Shown: positions 25,761 to 38,244 of the stretch, piece after piece
Position numbering within the stretch: the first letter of the stretch is position 1
Layout of the letters: each line of letters begins with the position of its first letter
Assembly (NCBI RefSeq): GCF_051014685.1
Contig: NC_135051.1
Span: 13,225,557 to 13,289,556, forward strand
DNA from: Ptiloglossa arizonensis
Taxonomy: Eukaryota; Arthropoda; Insecta; Hymenoptera; Colletidae
Length of the DNA stretch: 64,000 nt
Direction: 5' to 3'
Translations under genes and position numbers: made by a program
Notes under the pieces: model-generated
What the model saw: the letters and a program-made list of their open reading frames with translations, nothing else
Told to the model about the DNA's origin: nothing
Database searches by the model: none

Positions 25761-28700
25761 GTGATGCATAGTAAAATGAAACTAAATTGTTTTAGTCTTA
25801 TCTAGAAACGTCGATGCTAAATTATTTAAACTGAATTTTATTCACACAAGGTGATCCAACAGAAGAAGCGAATAGTTTAACGTATCATATTCTATACTGA
25901 TAATATTTGACGAGTTAATAATAATGAGAAGAATTAAAACAAATTGAATAATCACACGATATTTTGAGAATGTTGACCACGAGTTAATCTTAACTGGACA
26001 TTTTTTATTCGGTGGATACTTATTTGTTTAAAAATGACAGTTGATCGATAATTATTTGTTGGTAGATATTAATCCCAGTTGACCAATTTGGATCAAATAA
26101 TACACGAGTGTTGTTACTTGACATTTATTTGACAATAGTATAAATAAAATTAAATCGACAAATTTTGGAAACGTGTTTCACTCACATGTATAAATTCAAC
26201 GTCTCTAAATTTATCGACTAGTTTTGTTAAGTCACCCTGTGCATTCGTTACACATACCGTTTATACCATGTGTATCGCGTGCAAATATTACAATTCACTG
26301 ATGCGTCGACTAGAGTTTCTCTTTTCGTGCGAAGTTAGATCAATCGAGACGTTTGCTTTTACCATTATTTTTGGAGAGTAAAACGATTTATGTGATTGCA
26401 TTACACGAAAAACCAATGTAATAAACAGTGCATTACTATCGGTAGAAAAGGACATAACGTTTATTTATGCGTAGACTTGTATGCGAGTGATGAGTACGCT
26501 CGAGCGTCTAATGTTTAAATAGCGCGTTACAGAAATCGAATCTTGATGCTTCAACTGCTTCTATTTCAAAATCGATGCCTCTGATTATGAAACAGTAAAA
26601 AAAACTTTTCGATCCCTTTTTTTTTTTATGACAATCAACTTATAGTCGAATACTTAGACAGATGACGTGTTACTTAAAAATTTGAATGTAAATTAAACTA
26701 TTCTTATACAACAAAATAGGACATACAGTTTGTACTCTATGGAATGCTTAAACTTCTTGTATTATAAGATAGCTTAAAAGTAATGCAATTATCAAAAGTA
26801 AACAATTATCAAAAAATGTGTTCTTGGGAAGTTTGTATGCGTTGTTCCATATGTTCCAATAATCTCTGAATTTTTCCGAAAGAAATTTGGAAATTTGTTT
26901 TTCACAGATTCCCATTTTCATCTACAGGTATACATATGTATGTACGTATTTATAAATTTTTGTCTTCTGTTTGCAAGTTTTTTTTATTCTGTGTAAAACC
27001 ATAATAACTGTTTCAACCGTAATTTTGTTAAAGCTATTTCTTTTATTATTACGTTTCGAAATTATTATTATTCGAAATAGAAAGTAATAAAATACTAGAT
27101 AGAACACAAAAATATCAATCACAATACGTACTTCATTTATGATTTAGTTCATAAATAAAAGCATTATTCGTAATAAAGTGTTGATTATATTCTCGTAAAT
27201 GTTTGAGTCAGTCTTCTCGTGATGATTCAGTATTCAATTGCTGCAGTCTGTAAATTCCATTATTGCAAATCATGGTTTTCAATTTGTCATATATAGTAAA
27301 ATGTCCAATAAAGGAAGTTCGCATCTTTTAGAAGATAAATCGTCCGAGAATGCATGCAAAATAAGACGAATGGCGAATAATAAGCTACTCATCATCGGTA
27401 GATTTTTAAAAATAATTTTTGAATTTCTGATCAAATGTCAATGGAACAATAACTGCTGTTTGTACGAAGTGTCTACATAAAGAAACAAAATTAAAAATTT
27501 TTTAAATTATACAGTACCAAGAGATGGAAAAATGAACAATTTAATTCAATATCAAAGATTAAAATTTGTTTTCTTTTCAAATTAAAATTAATTAGTTTAA
27601 TCGGTAAAGAACGAAATCTACATTCTAGGCCGTCTTCGTGGTTCGATAGAAAATTTCTTACAGAATTTTGCACAATTACAAAAAAAAATCACTCATAAAA
27701 CGATCGAGGAAAGAAACTTTTATTCACTCGTCGTACCTCAGCTCTCGTTACCATTGAAACCCGCTTTTGGCTATACAAAATATATTATTTCTGGAGAAAC
27801 AACCAAAGTTATCGCTAATAAAGACTGAACTGTTATTTCAAATTTATGTTTCTTGTTTGATTGTCAAGTAAAATCCTCTCAGATTATTTCAGGAATACAC
27901 TCTGTTTTGATACTCGAACATTCGAATGGTAAAGCACTCGGATAATGAAGGGTGGTATAATGGAGGTTCTGGAAGAACCGTTCTACCGTACCATCGAGAG
28001 TCGAAATATTCGACTGAAATTTCCTGTCGGTTCTTGATGCCATGACTAGTAAATGTTCGCGTGTTGTTGATATCCCAGAGCCGAGAATTTCTTTCCAAGG
28101 TCTAGGAAAACCCGCATATCGAAGCTCGTCCCACCAGTTGCCTAAATCCAGTGATTTCGGGTAATACCGGTTTGAGACCAACAACTCGCAGAAACTGCAG
28201 TCCCTGGATTGCAGCCGATCGCCTCTTCGTTTTCAAGGTGCGTGTTAACTCGCCCTACGGGCTTTAAAGAATATGCTCGCGACACTTACCCTCCCTATCG
28301 ATGGGAACGAGCGTTGTTTCTCGTAAAATTTCACCAACACGATAGCGTGCTAGTCCAGACCAGGTAGCCGACGCTTGTTCGCCTCCAGGCCGAATTAAAC
28401 CATTCACGCCCATCAGCGACTTTGGTTACTATGCACGCCTTATACCTGCCCTCGACCGTGTTGTGGCGTGTATACATTTTGTATCCAGAAGCGATGTAAT
28501 TTCGTTTCAACCGTAGTTTTCCGAAATGCCCTTTGGTGAATACTCGAATCGACCAAGATAAACGCAGGGAACCATACAAAAGAGATTCTTCCAGTAATAT
28601 TAATTTTTACCATTTGAGGGGAAATCGACCAGTCACATCCCTTTTCCTTTATCGACCAGTTTTTAGTTGTTTGGCTGAAAGTTGCTTGCTTAGACGGTGT

Positions 28701-30180
28701 TATCGATACGTTATAATTAAAGTGAAGTATACAAAACAAAGTATTTATAGATTACTAGATGCTCTATTTTGAATATTGGTAACTTTTTTTGCGGAATATT
28801 AATTTAATCAAATGAAATTGTAGTAGAATGTAGAAAATTAACACAGTAAACACATATTTGGAATTCTTTTATTGTATTGGTTTAAATTGGATTTATCGAT
28901 AGATAACAGCTATATGCACACTTTTTCCCTAGTAGTTTTTGTACACTTTGAAAATATTTTTATATAATTTGTAACGAGTTGTTTAAATCTTGATAAAACC
29001 TTATATCATTTGAAAGTTGTGTTCATTTCCTATATTTTACTGCATCTTATTATTAAATTAATGTTCCGTAAACAATGTTATCGGTGCTGAAAGTAAGTCC
29101 AGTAATTTATGCAATTAATTTATACAAATTTTATTTGTGATTGTAAATGAATATTTAACAATCCCGATCTTCTTACGATGATTTGTAATAAGTTTATTGT
29201 ACAATTTTTAAGGAATCACCAAATAGACGGTATATCAATATAGTATAATTTTGAATATCGTTAAATTATTTGTAAGAACTAGGATGCATTTATCTTTGAA
29301 AAATGAAGGTAGTAAAAGTGTTGCAATGCGTGCTGTAATCAGCGATAGAAATAGTGAAATTTGTACATAATATATTTGGAACAATGATACTAAAAATTTT
29401 GTTTTCTTTGTGGTTTTAATTAATTTAAATTACCTAATTTTTATGTTAATCTGGTTTTATTCTTTACAACTTTTGTATTTATATATAGCGTGTGCACTAT
29501 TATAGAAAATTTAACAATGCAGTCTCTTTACCGTCATAATATTTAACGAATTCATTTAAAATAATTTATCAATCTAATGCACAGATTACTATTTATCAAA
29601 TACGTATCATTGCATTTAAACATACTTTTGTATACGTTATTAAAATAAATTGTGCAAAATGTTGATTCCACATATTAAAATTCATAAGAATTAACTATTA
29701 ATAACTATTATAAAGGATTTATAATAGTTATTATAACTATATATAGTTATAAAGTCGAAATATCATAGAGCTATAAACACTTTCTACTTCGTAGTGCTTG
29801 TCTTGAGAATACATGCATAATAATTTATTTTCAAAATCCAATTATAGATATTCATCAAATAATAGGTTATAATTCTTCGATTGGCAATCTATTTCAAGCT
29901 TTAAATATCGCAAAGCGTTAGAGTACTGTCATTTTATAACGAATCGTGCAATTTATATATAAGATAACCGAAATTTATTTTTAAAGTTCAATTACACCTA
30001 TTCAGTGAAAAATAGTTTAATTCTTGGATTTTATGATCTTTGCTCCGGGAATTTTTTAATGTGTTTAATAGTCCGTGAAACGACCACGAAAGACACGCAT
30101 TGTTATACCAAGAAATTGTTTCTAGCAATTTCTCTAACTCATTCGGAACGACAGTGGTCACGCGCATACTGGACCTAGTC
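25761..30180. other. intergenic; no recognisable gene
   Basis: AT-rich DNA. A less AT-rich stretch at 27880-28560 gives overlapping minus-strand open frames (27879-28184, 28331-28739) without recognisable domains and is more likely regulatory DNA or an old insertion. A perfect 15-bp-arm hairpin (AATAACTATTATAAA, loop GGA) lies at about 29699-29731. Confidence 0.45.
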
Positions 30181-30343
30181 ATATAACATGACGAGTATAA
30201 AAGCAAACACTCGGTTGAGATTTTGCGTGAACATCGCAAGCAATAGAAACAAAAACTAGACGCTGCATTTGCAAACGTATTGGTGTGTTATACGTGAAAA
30301 TAGGTAGTGAGGTTTCGAACAGTCGTCGTTCTTGAAAACGCAA
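30180..30343 (+). promoter_or_regulatory. TATA promoter and candidate first exon on the plus strand
   Basis: GAGTATAAAAGCAA (TATA at about 30194) is followed by a stretch free of repeats and a donor GCAA|GTAAGA (exon end 30343). No ATG-started frame of note lies in the exon, so it would be 5' UTR or non-coding RNA. A further donor-like AAAA|GTAAGT lies near 30756. The downstream gene was not identified. Confidence 0.35.
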
Positions 30344-33300
30344 GTAAGACTTTTATTTAAAAACGTCGTCATTAAAAATAGCCAAAAAAGTTTCGACTAA
30401 TCGTCGTTTTCAAAAATAGTCAACGTTTTGACCAGTCAAAATTGTCAGTAAGTGATCGACGTACTGATACGTCGTTACAAACAGGTTAACGAAATAAATA
30501 AGTAAGAAGTTTTTATATTTGTAAACCTTACAAGCTGCGAGTGTTAATATACTATTATATAATGATTAGACACGTTTAAACTTGCGTTTAAACTTCGATT
30601 CGTATAGTGTATAACGTACTTGTGTTCATCTGAGTTGTACGTATAGGTATACTTGTTAATGTTTACCCGGGTGAATAAAAACTTTATATCTGTTTTGTCA
30701 TAGTAGCTATTTCCTGTTCATACGTAACCGTCCTCCATTTGGTAACGTTTTAAAAGTAAGTTTTTGTCTTCGAGTCGTGAAAATCTAAAGCGAATATTTT
30801 CTCATCGATAAATATTACGATTTGTTATTTTTTCCTTCAGCGGAAATGATTCTGAAGCAACTGTAACTGGTTCTTGTTATGGCAAGCGGTTAAAGATGAC
30901 CGCAATTTCAACTCCTGCGTTTTATTATGCGCTCATTTTGCTATAAAATACGACGTAGTTTAAATTACTTATGAAACTAGTGTTTCGATTCTTGAGAAGC
31001 TTGATCATATACTTGTTTAAGTTAACAATTGTTTCAACGTAATTCCCTTAATTGCGAGCAAATGAATAATTGTTCAACACCAACCGTATTTACTTTCATT
31101 TTATTCATTCGATAAGTTTCCTTGTAACGAAATATTAAAGTTGTTACACAGGAATATCTCGTTCTTTAAGAAATACTAAACGCGTATAACGATCATTTTG
31201 GGCTCAAAGTTTTATACTTTGAAACTAACTACTCAATAAATACACTCTTTGTATATTTCTGTTTATCGCTACGAAATGATTCCTTAGTATATCGCCATTT
31301 ACATATCAAACATTTTATATAATATCAAAGCAATGTGATTCATAAAGAAAATATGTATATCGAACACGCGATTGTAGCTCAAAAACTCTTGTAAAAATTC
31401 CAAGGACACAGCCAACCCTCGAATGTATTTATATAATACTTATTTGTTTCGAGACATGGCGCTATATTTAAAAAAAGTTGCCAAAATAAAATTTGTCGTT
31501 CCGATTTCACCGACGATTTCGTATAATTCTCGTCGTGCTAACGTACTATAGATTTTCCCAATGGTTGTAAACACATTCGAATGCTGAAACAGTCGTCAGA
31601 TTTGTGAAAAGATAAAATACAGCCGACCATTTAAATCGATATGAACCTTCAATGTACATCAAGAAACAAGAAGACCGAATCTGTATAGTATCAAATTTTC
31701 AGATATCTTTGAGCACGATCTATATCGAACCCTTTAAAAAGAAGAAGAGAAAGGTAACTCATGCCTAAAAGTGTTAAGTGGTTCACCATCCGCGGCAACG
31801 GATGCTCTGTTGCACGCTCTTTGTGATCGAAGGGCCATTAAACAGGTTTAAGTGAATTAATTATTTTATGAAGCAATTTAAGAGGATGATAAATGTATTT
31901 CAGATTAGATCTCTCATACTGCGAGATGAGACTGCTGTTTTCTTCCCGGCAACAGTATTGACCATAAGAGGCTATGCAACGCACGTTCCGTATAGAATTT
32001 GACCGTGACTTTGAAACGTCTACAATGGTATACAAGCGAACCGTCTTATTGGCAACATCCAGAATGCGTATCGGTTAAACAACAGGCAATACGGAAGTCT
32101 GGCTTGAAACTACCGTGTTCGACGACCTACAGGGTGCGCCGTAGCGTGTGACCATCGTGACTGCAAAAATGATAACAAAAGTTACATGGAAAGGGTACAG
32201 TGGCACGCATGGATAGATTTATATGGAAATTATAGAATTATTCTTATTTTCTTGCGACATTAGGTAATCCATCCAATGTAGAAATTGAATGTTACTCCCT
32301 TCGTAAATCAAACGATCGTAATCATTGTATTTGATTACCCCCCTTGTTTTCAATGTACGAAATGATTTACCAAAGAAGAAAGCTTTAATATCTTTTTTCG
32401 TTTAATTTTATTTGCAGTGAGAGAGTACAGGGAGATGTAAAAGAACCTGGTGATTGAAGTATATATTTTTTATATGTGAAGACAAATTCTAGAAGAATAA
32501 ATTAAATAAATAGATAAAAGTCCAAGAGGCAGGAACTTTTCAAACAAGCCAACAGAAATGATAAATCCATCTCTGTTTTGCATTTAGCTAATCAAAACGT
32601 TGCAACGGAGGAGTTATGTGATTGAACTTAGGATAATAACCGTGACTTTGGTTAAGGTTACAGACACTGTTACATGAACTTAGGTTAAGGGTCTTTTACA
32701 GGGACGGTTACAGGAACTTAGGTTAAGAACAGACACGAATTTACCGAATGAGAGAAAATAGTCGAGAAGAAAGATAAGAACAATAAACTGGGTCAAAATA
32801 AACGAATATAAAACGCTTGAGAAAATATGAATTTAGAATGGATTGACTAAACGTAACGAGAGTGATGTAAAACATGTAAACGTGAAAAAACAGAATGGCA
32901 GAACACAATAATATAACGATCAAAACACTAAGATACTTGAGGAATGATTGCATTGTACGGTTGAATGAAATGAAGTATTAAAAGAAGATGAGTTACGTAA
33001 GAGGGAAGAAGAATTATCGAAGAAATAAAAATTTGAAAGAATTCAGTTGCAAACTATGTAAGTTACACGAACATTCTATTTCAGACTTAGTAGATTCAAC
33101 GCAATGAAAACAAAAATCTGAACCAGTTGAGTCTTATTAGCATACATGTACTTACACCTGACAGGTATTATATACTCTCGGTAAACTGCTCACGTACATG
33201 TTAAGTAAAGGAGCAACGAGAATAGATAAATAGCTAGATAAATTAGAAGGATATATTTTGCCATCATTGCTATCGAATAAATCCAGGTATAGGAAGATTT

Positions 33301-35620
33301 GAAGCAAATTAGGTGGGGGGTAAGAATTCATAATAAACATTTTTATATAAAGTAAATTTATATTGAATAAAACCTTGAGAAAAATCCCGACCAGAATTGA
33401 AAGTTAGAAAGCTCTTTTTTACGAGATGCAAAATTAGTAAACTTAGCAACCAATAGGCTGAGATCAATTGAGTCAAAGGCGTTTGTGAAAAGTAGCAAAG
33501 TAATGCACGTAACATAGTGGAAGTCAATAACAGATGAACTATGCAAACACGTCGTTGTCATATCTACGATTAGAGTTATGAAAACAGGATTGGACACCTG
33601 GTGAAACATCAATGAAGTTAATAAATCTCTGCAGTCGCAAGATACAGAGCTTTTCCACAACATTAGAGAGAAAAGGAGTTTAAAGGATAGAGTAAAGAAA
33701 ATTATTAGAAAGAAGGAAAATATTAGATGTTTTGAGGATTGAATGAACTTTTGAGTATTTCTAAATTGAAGGAAAGATCCTGGAAGAAATGAAGAACTTG
33801 CATACGAAGAGAAGCGAATCAAGATGAAAAGGAAAGTAGAGAAACTAGAGATAGTAAGTTGAATATTTTTGAAGATATTGAAAAGCAGAGTCTGGATTAA
33901 TGGAAATGCAAAATTATTGATAAGTTAGAAAGGGACGCTAATTTCTCGTCTTAAACGATTCAAATAAATCCATTCGTTAGAACTGAAATCCTGTCGTAAG
34001 AATAACAACAATTTCTACCTGCCTTGAATAGAGAAACAAAAACTACAATACAGACAATCGTGTTTCACGTTCGAACATCTTGTATCGTAAGAATGAACCT
34101 GTTGAGCTTGCAAATCACTATTTCCTCCCCCTAGTTACGAATTACCGGTAACGTGTATAATCGCAAAGTCATCGGACTCTATCAGGTGCAATATCGTGAG
34201 CAGAAAATCAGACGTCGCTCGTTGTAACAGTACGTTATGACAACTGGCAGGATGATGCATAAGAGAATCTCCCGGAACACGATGCAATCTGGAGTGATAA
34301 AGAAAAAGAAGGATGCAGGTAATATAACCCAACTACGGTAGATCAGATTAATAACAGGTCTCTGGAACGATGCTTAAAACGATTGAAATCAAAAACAACC
34401 AAATTTCAGACTACTTTATACATTTACAGAATGTTTAAGAACAAAGACTAGAGAACAAAAAATACAATAATTGCACTGTTTTACTATCATCGTTTTATTG
34501 TATAATTGATTGGATCGTATTCGAAACTTCAAAAAAAAAATAAAAAAAAAAAACACATTTAGTCAGAAATATTTTCTTTGAATGGGAATCCCTTATGATA
34601 GACACTGTTGATATATAAGTAGAAACGCCAAGGATATTCAAAGGTCAACTTCATCTTTTTAAACGAAATGTTACGTTCATTTTCTTCAATAGAGTAATGA
34701 ATTTTGAAAATAAAAGTAATAAGTTTGTCGTAAAATTAATATTTTTCAAGTTATTCAGCTCTACGTGTCACCTTTACCAAATTGTTACCTTTACGCTGCT
34801 TTAAAAGCTCGGTAACTTGGAAATTATTAATCTTACGATAGATATGCCTTATCAGTTTATTACTTTTATTCTAAAAATTCATTACTCTGTCAACGAAGTT
34901 GATCTTTGGATGTACTTGACACCTTTACTTAAAAATCAACCGTGTCTACCGCAACGTGTCTTACTCCAAACAAAAATTTCCATCTAGCAATTACTCTGCA
35001 TTTCTTTCAGTTTCGAAAATAACTTAAGCTGCGAAAGATCACTTTCTGTAATTTCTTCTTGAAAATAGCAGACGTTCTGCGCTTAAATACTTCTGTTCCA
35101 AAATTAAGAACCTTTCCAATTAATCACGGCGCGGCCACATACGTTGCAATCCTGTCGTTTGTCAAAACTGGAGTACAACAAATTTAATGGCAGCATCGTA
35201 CGTAGCTATACAAGAACCACACTTTACAATTATCCTTCAACGTAATAAATAATATTCCGCTCCTTTATAATCATTCGTTAGTGTTAAATTTTTCTGCGGC
35301 ACCCATTCATCGTAATCATCCCCCTGACAAAGTATCATGCGTCATCATAATACCGAAAATTGTTGATGCAATTAAACAGAGAAGAAAAAAGAAGCCGAAG
35401 GAGAAGCTTCCTGTAATAACAGGATCCGCTCGAAAGATATAATTTGAGGGCGACGCGATAATGAAGTTCGTGCGCATATCGGGTCTCGATTAATTGGCGC
35501 ATCGAGAACATCGTGGCTTTCTCCGTTCGATCGTTTCATAACCCGAAAACCATATACACGTTTTTTCTTGTTATTCGGTGAAACTTTGTAGGACGTCACT
35601 CACACGGGCGTAAGTACATA
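30344..35620. other. intergenic or intronic; retrotransposon debris
   Basis: No cellular gene recognised. It holds the decayed reverse transcriptase fragment at 33355-33825 and a partial repeat near 32660-32730 (ACTTAGGTTAAG twice). It also holds an A-rich run at 34532-34555 that may be a retroposon tail, and other AT-rich sequence. Confidence 0.45.
33355..33825 (-). pseudogene. decayed non-LTR retrotransposon reverse transcriptase fragment
   Basis: The minus-strand frame contains AFDSIDLSLLVAKFTNF. It follows the reverse-transcriptase block (DFSKAFDxVDxxLLxxKL) of jockey/CR1-type LINEs, with LLLFTNAFDSI in place of the usual LLDFSKAFD. A preceding SCDCRDLLTSLMFHQVSNPV segment sits where the palm entry region is expected. 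Parts of the same homology appear in two overlapping frames, indicating frameshifts. The catalytic YADD box was not seen. It is a dead, 5'- and 3'-truncated copy. Confidence 0.5.
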
Positions 35621-35676
35621 CAGTGAGTCGCAAAAGTATTCGAGTAATTTAGAACCAAACGATCCGTACTTAAATA

Positions 35677-35694
35677 TATATATATATATATATA
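35677..35694. repeat. TA microsatellite
   Basis: A run of TA dinucleotides just inside the left end of the Tc1-like element. Confidence 0.8.
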
Positions 35695-35971
35695 TACGTT
35701 ACGATATTTGTTTTATTATATTCAGAATACTTTTATTACAACAGTAACATTTAACCGTGAGGATTACACATATCATATTCCAAGAATATGAACATCATAA
35801 AAATATTCGATCGACGAAATAATAATAATAATATCCGAATTGAATAATTGAGTTTTAATTCGACTTAAACACTTATCACGTCTGATAAATGTTATTGTAT
35901 GCATCAATTTTTCCAGTAGTAGTTTGCTCTATCTTATTCCAAACTTTTATAAATGTTTCTTTGAACATTGG

Positions 35972-36045
35972 AAAAGTTTGTCTATGCTACAATAATGTGC
36001 AGTTTTTTTATGTATTTGCGCATTATTGTAGCATGGACAAACTTT
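35972..36045. repeat. hairpin with 29-bp arms inside the Tc1-like element
   Basis: AAAAGTTTGTCTATGCTACA and onward (35972-36000) is mirrored at about 36017-36045 with two mismatches and a loop of about 17 bases. It is probably an inverted duplication that arose in the decaying element. Confidence 0.8.
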
Positions 36046-38016
36046 TATGTATTTGCAATAATATGAATAAATTTTCTTGAAATCAGTGTACAAAATTTAT
36101 TCGTTTATAGTACTCGCAGTATATATCGGATCGTCGTATCGATGAAAATGAAAATCTTTTACTAGTTCCAACTTTCTACACTTTGTTTTAAATTTTCTTT
36201 CGAATGCACCACCACACTGTTGTCAAATCATTTCTGTGCTTTACTATCGGTCCTAAATTTTTCAAACCCATCTCTCCACTCATTTTTCTATAAATTTAAT
36301 TCCATTCGTCTGATCCTAAATTCATTTTCATAGGAAAACATTATTTTAGGAAAATAACCCCATAAGAAATAATCGATTATATACAATCTATCGGTAACTG
36401 AAAGCTTAGATACAAGTGAATAGATTTTCGCAAAATCAAAAACAAATTCGAAATTCGAATATTAAATGAAAAGAACTAATCATTGTACAGGTGTTTCTTT
36501 AAATATCTAAAAAAATAAAAAATTTACAAAAAATGTTTCATATAAAAGTTATGCATATTTTTAAGTAAAATAGAACTCCGAAATAAAAAATATAACTTTC
36601 TGGTAAGAAAAGCAAGTTAATTTCCAAATGAGCACGAAAACGCCCAAATATTAAGAAACTGATACATAATATTATTCGAATGCCCTTTCAAAATCATAAA
36701 TGACATTGTTGGACAATTGTTCGATTTTACTATGTGACGCATCTTGGTTACTTTGTAATATCATTTTTTTGGTAATACGATGTCGATTAAAGGAAAAGCA
36801 TACTATTCGAATGCAACATCATAGTAACATCAACCGATCGTGTTAACGTTTGTGTTAATAATTTCACACATTATATTGTAGACATTGTTCATATTTTCGG
36901 ATATTCGTTAAATTGAACATGTATATGTGTACGTGTTCAGTTTCACATACACACCCGGTATGTTACTGCTGTAATGAAAATATTTTGAAAATCATTACGT
37001 AACTTCGTTACTTTGGACATACGATAAAAGTACACTTCGGGCGCGAAAACGTTCGAATACTTTCGCAACCCACTGTACATGAACATAAACGCAGCAGAAT
37101 TTATATGCGACTTCGGCAGTGAAAAATTCCGAATTTAATTAATCGCTCTTAATATCTGGGGCCGTTGTCAGCGATATTGGAAGACTAATACGATACTAGA
37201 CAATGCCGTTTCTAGTTTCATCCGCGAACACAGAATTCAATTGAAAGGAAAAAAGTTGCTAAAGTGTTCCGCGTGTCGAGTAATTATCTCGATCGTTACT
37301 TTAATTTGAACAAAATGTGAAAGTGGAGAACATTGTGCAGGGAAAAAGTAGTACGACGTACATGGATGTAATTACGACTTGTTTGGGTAAACTTTATCAG
37401 CTACCGCTTTTTCTTCTTTCGAAAGAACGATCTAACGACATTTAAGTAATTGGAATCAAATCATTGCATCTTGGGGGAGCAATGAACAGCAAATACAAGG
37501 GCATGATGGTGTATTATATATATACATAATATTACGCGTCATTCGTCGTATTCATTTTTATTATTATTTCGTAACTTTTTTTATTCTTTTATCGCTAATT
37601 ATTAAACGATGATTTCTGATTTTAAACGATTTATTAGCGAAAAGTTATAATTACATTGTAAATGCCAACATTAGATATACGAAAAATGTATTTTTACTAT
37701 AAATAATTTTTAGAAAACGGAGAATAATGAAATAACTACTTGCGCAAAACATTATGCAGAGTGGATCGAATTTTATTTTGTAGAAATATTTATAAGGAAA
37801 AACTTTGTTGCCAAACAGCGCTTGACGATATGTAAATGCAAATTAAAAGTACATTTTTAAAAATTTGTTTAAGAATTCTCGTGGTCGTACAAAGTAGTTT
37901 AAAAAATCAATTTCGAAAGAATATTGGTATTTAAGAACTAACGGTTGAATAATTGAAACAATTTCATCGATTGAAGAAAATATCCGTGAGAGAATTATTC
38001 TACTTTCTTGTATATA

Positions 38017-38244
38017 TTATATTTTACAATAGATTAAAAATAAGTACGTTAAAACATTTGATAGAAGGTTGTCATATATTGGGAAGAAGCCAGGCAAGAG
38101 TGTAAACGATAGCAGAAGGTAAAGTGACCGAAAAGGTATTGCAAGAAGAAATAAATTACCGATTAATAGTGAAATAACGTAATGGAAAAAGTAGAAATTG
38201 ACAAGAGAAGGAAAAGACCAAAGATAGTTTAAGAAAATATTCAA
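38017..38244 (-). pseudogene. possible LINE ORF2 3'-end fragment
   Basis: The minus-strand 75-aa frame includes IPFRSLYLLLSFTLLPGF followed by FPIYDNLLSNVL. Its order recalls the conserved C-terminal block of LINE ORF2 proteins (VPxxRTxxYxxSFxxxAxRLWNxLPxxV). The match is weak and based on spacing, so it may be chance. Confidence 0.25.

Larger units (their letters stand above)
35621..37075 (-). mobile_element. Tc1-like DNA transposon, decayed, with intact ends
   Basis: Inverted ends CAGTGAGTCGCAAAAGTATT (left, 35621) and CAGTGGGTTGCGAAAGTATT (right, reverse complement ending 37075) are flanked by TA at 35619-35620 and 37076-37077. Total length is 1455 bp, about that of a full Tc1-type element. 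The minus strand carries transposase remnants: FSYENEF where FSDES is expected, then a frame with WRE-GLKNLGPIVKHR and TVWWC, matching the family's WRK..LKPTVKH...VWGC order. The second catalytic aspartate position reads Tyr, and stops and frameshifts abound, so it cannot encode an enzyme. Confidence 0.85.

Noticed and set aside
27879..28739. cluster of minus-strand open frames in a less AT-rich patch
   Set aside because: The frames overlap one another, lack domains, and no splice or promoter signal ties them together.
32741..32953. 70-codon hydrophobic minus-strand frame
   Set aside because: Composition is what a purine-rich opposite strand gives; no LINE or membrane-protein motif could be aligned.
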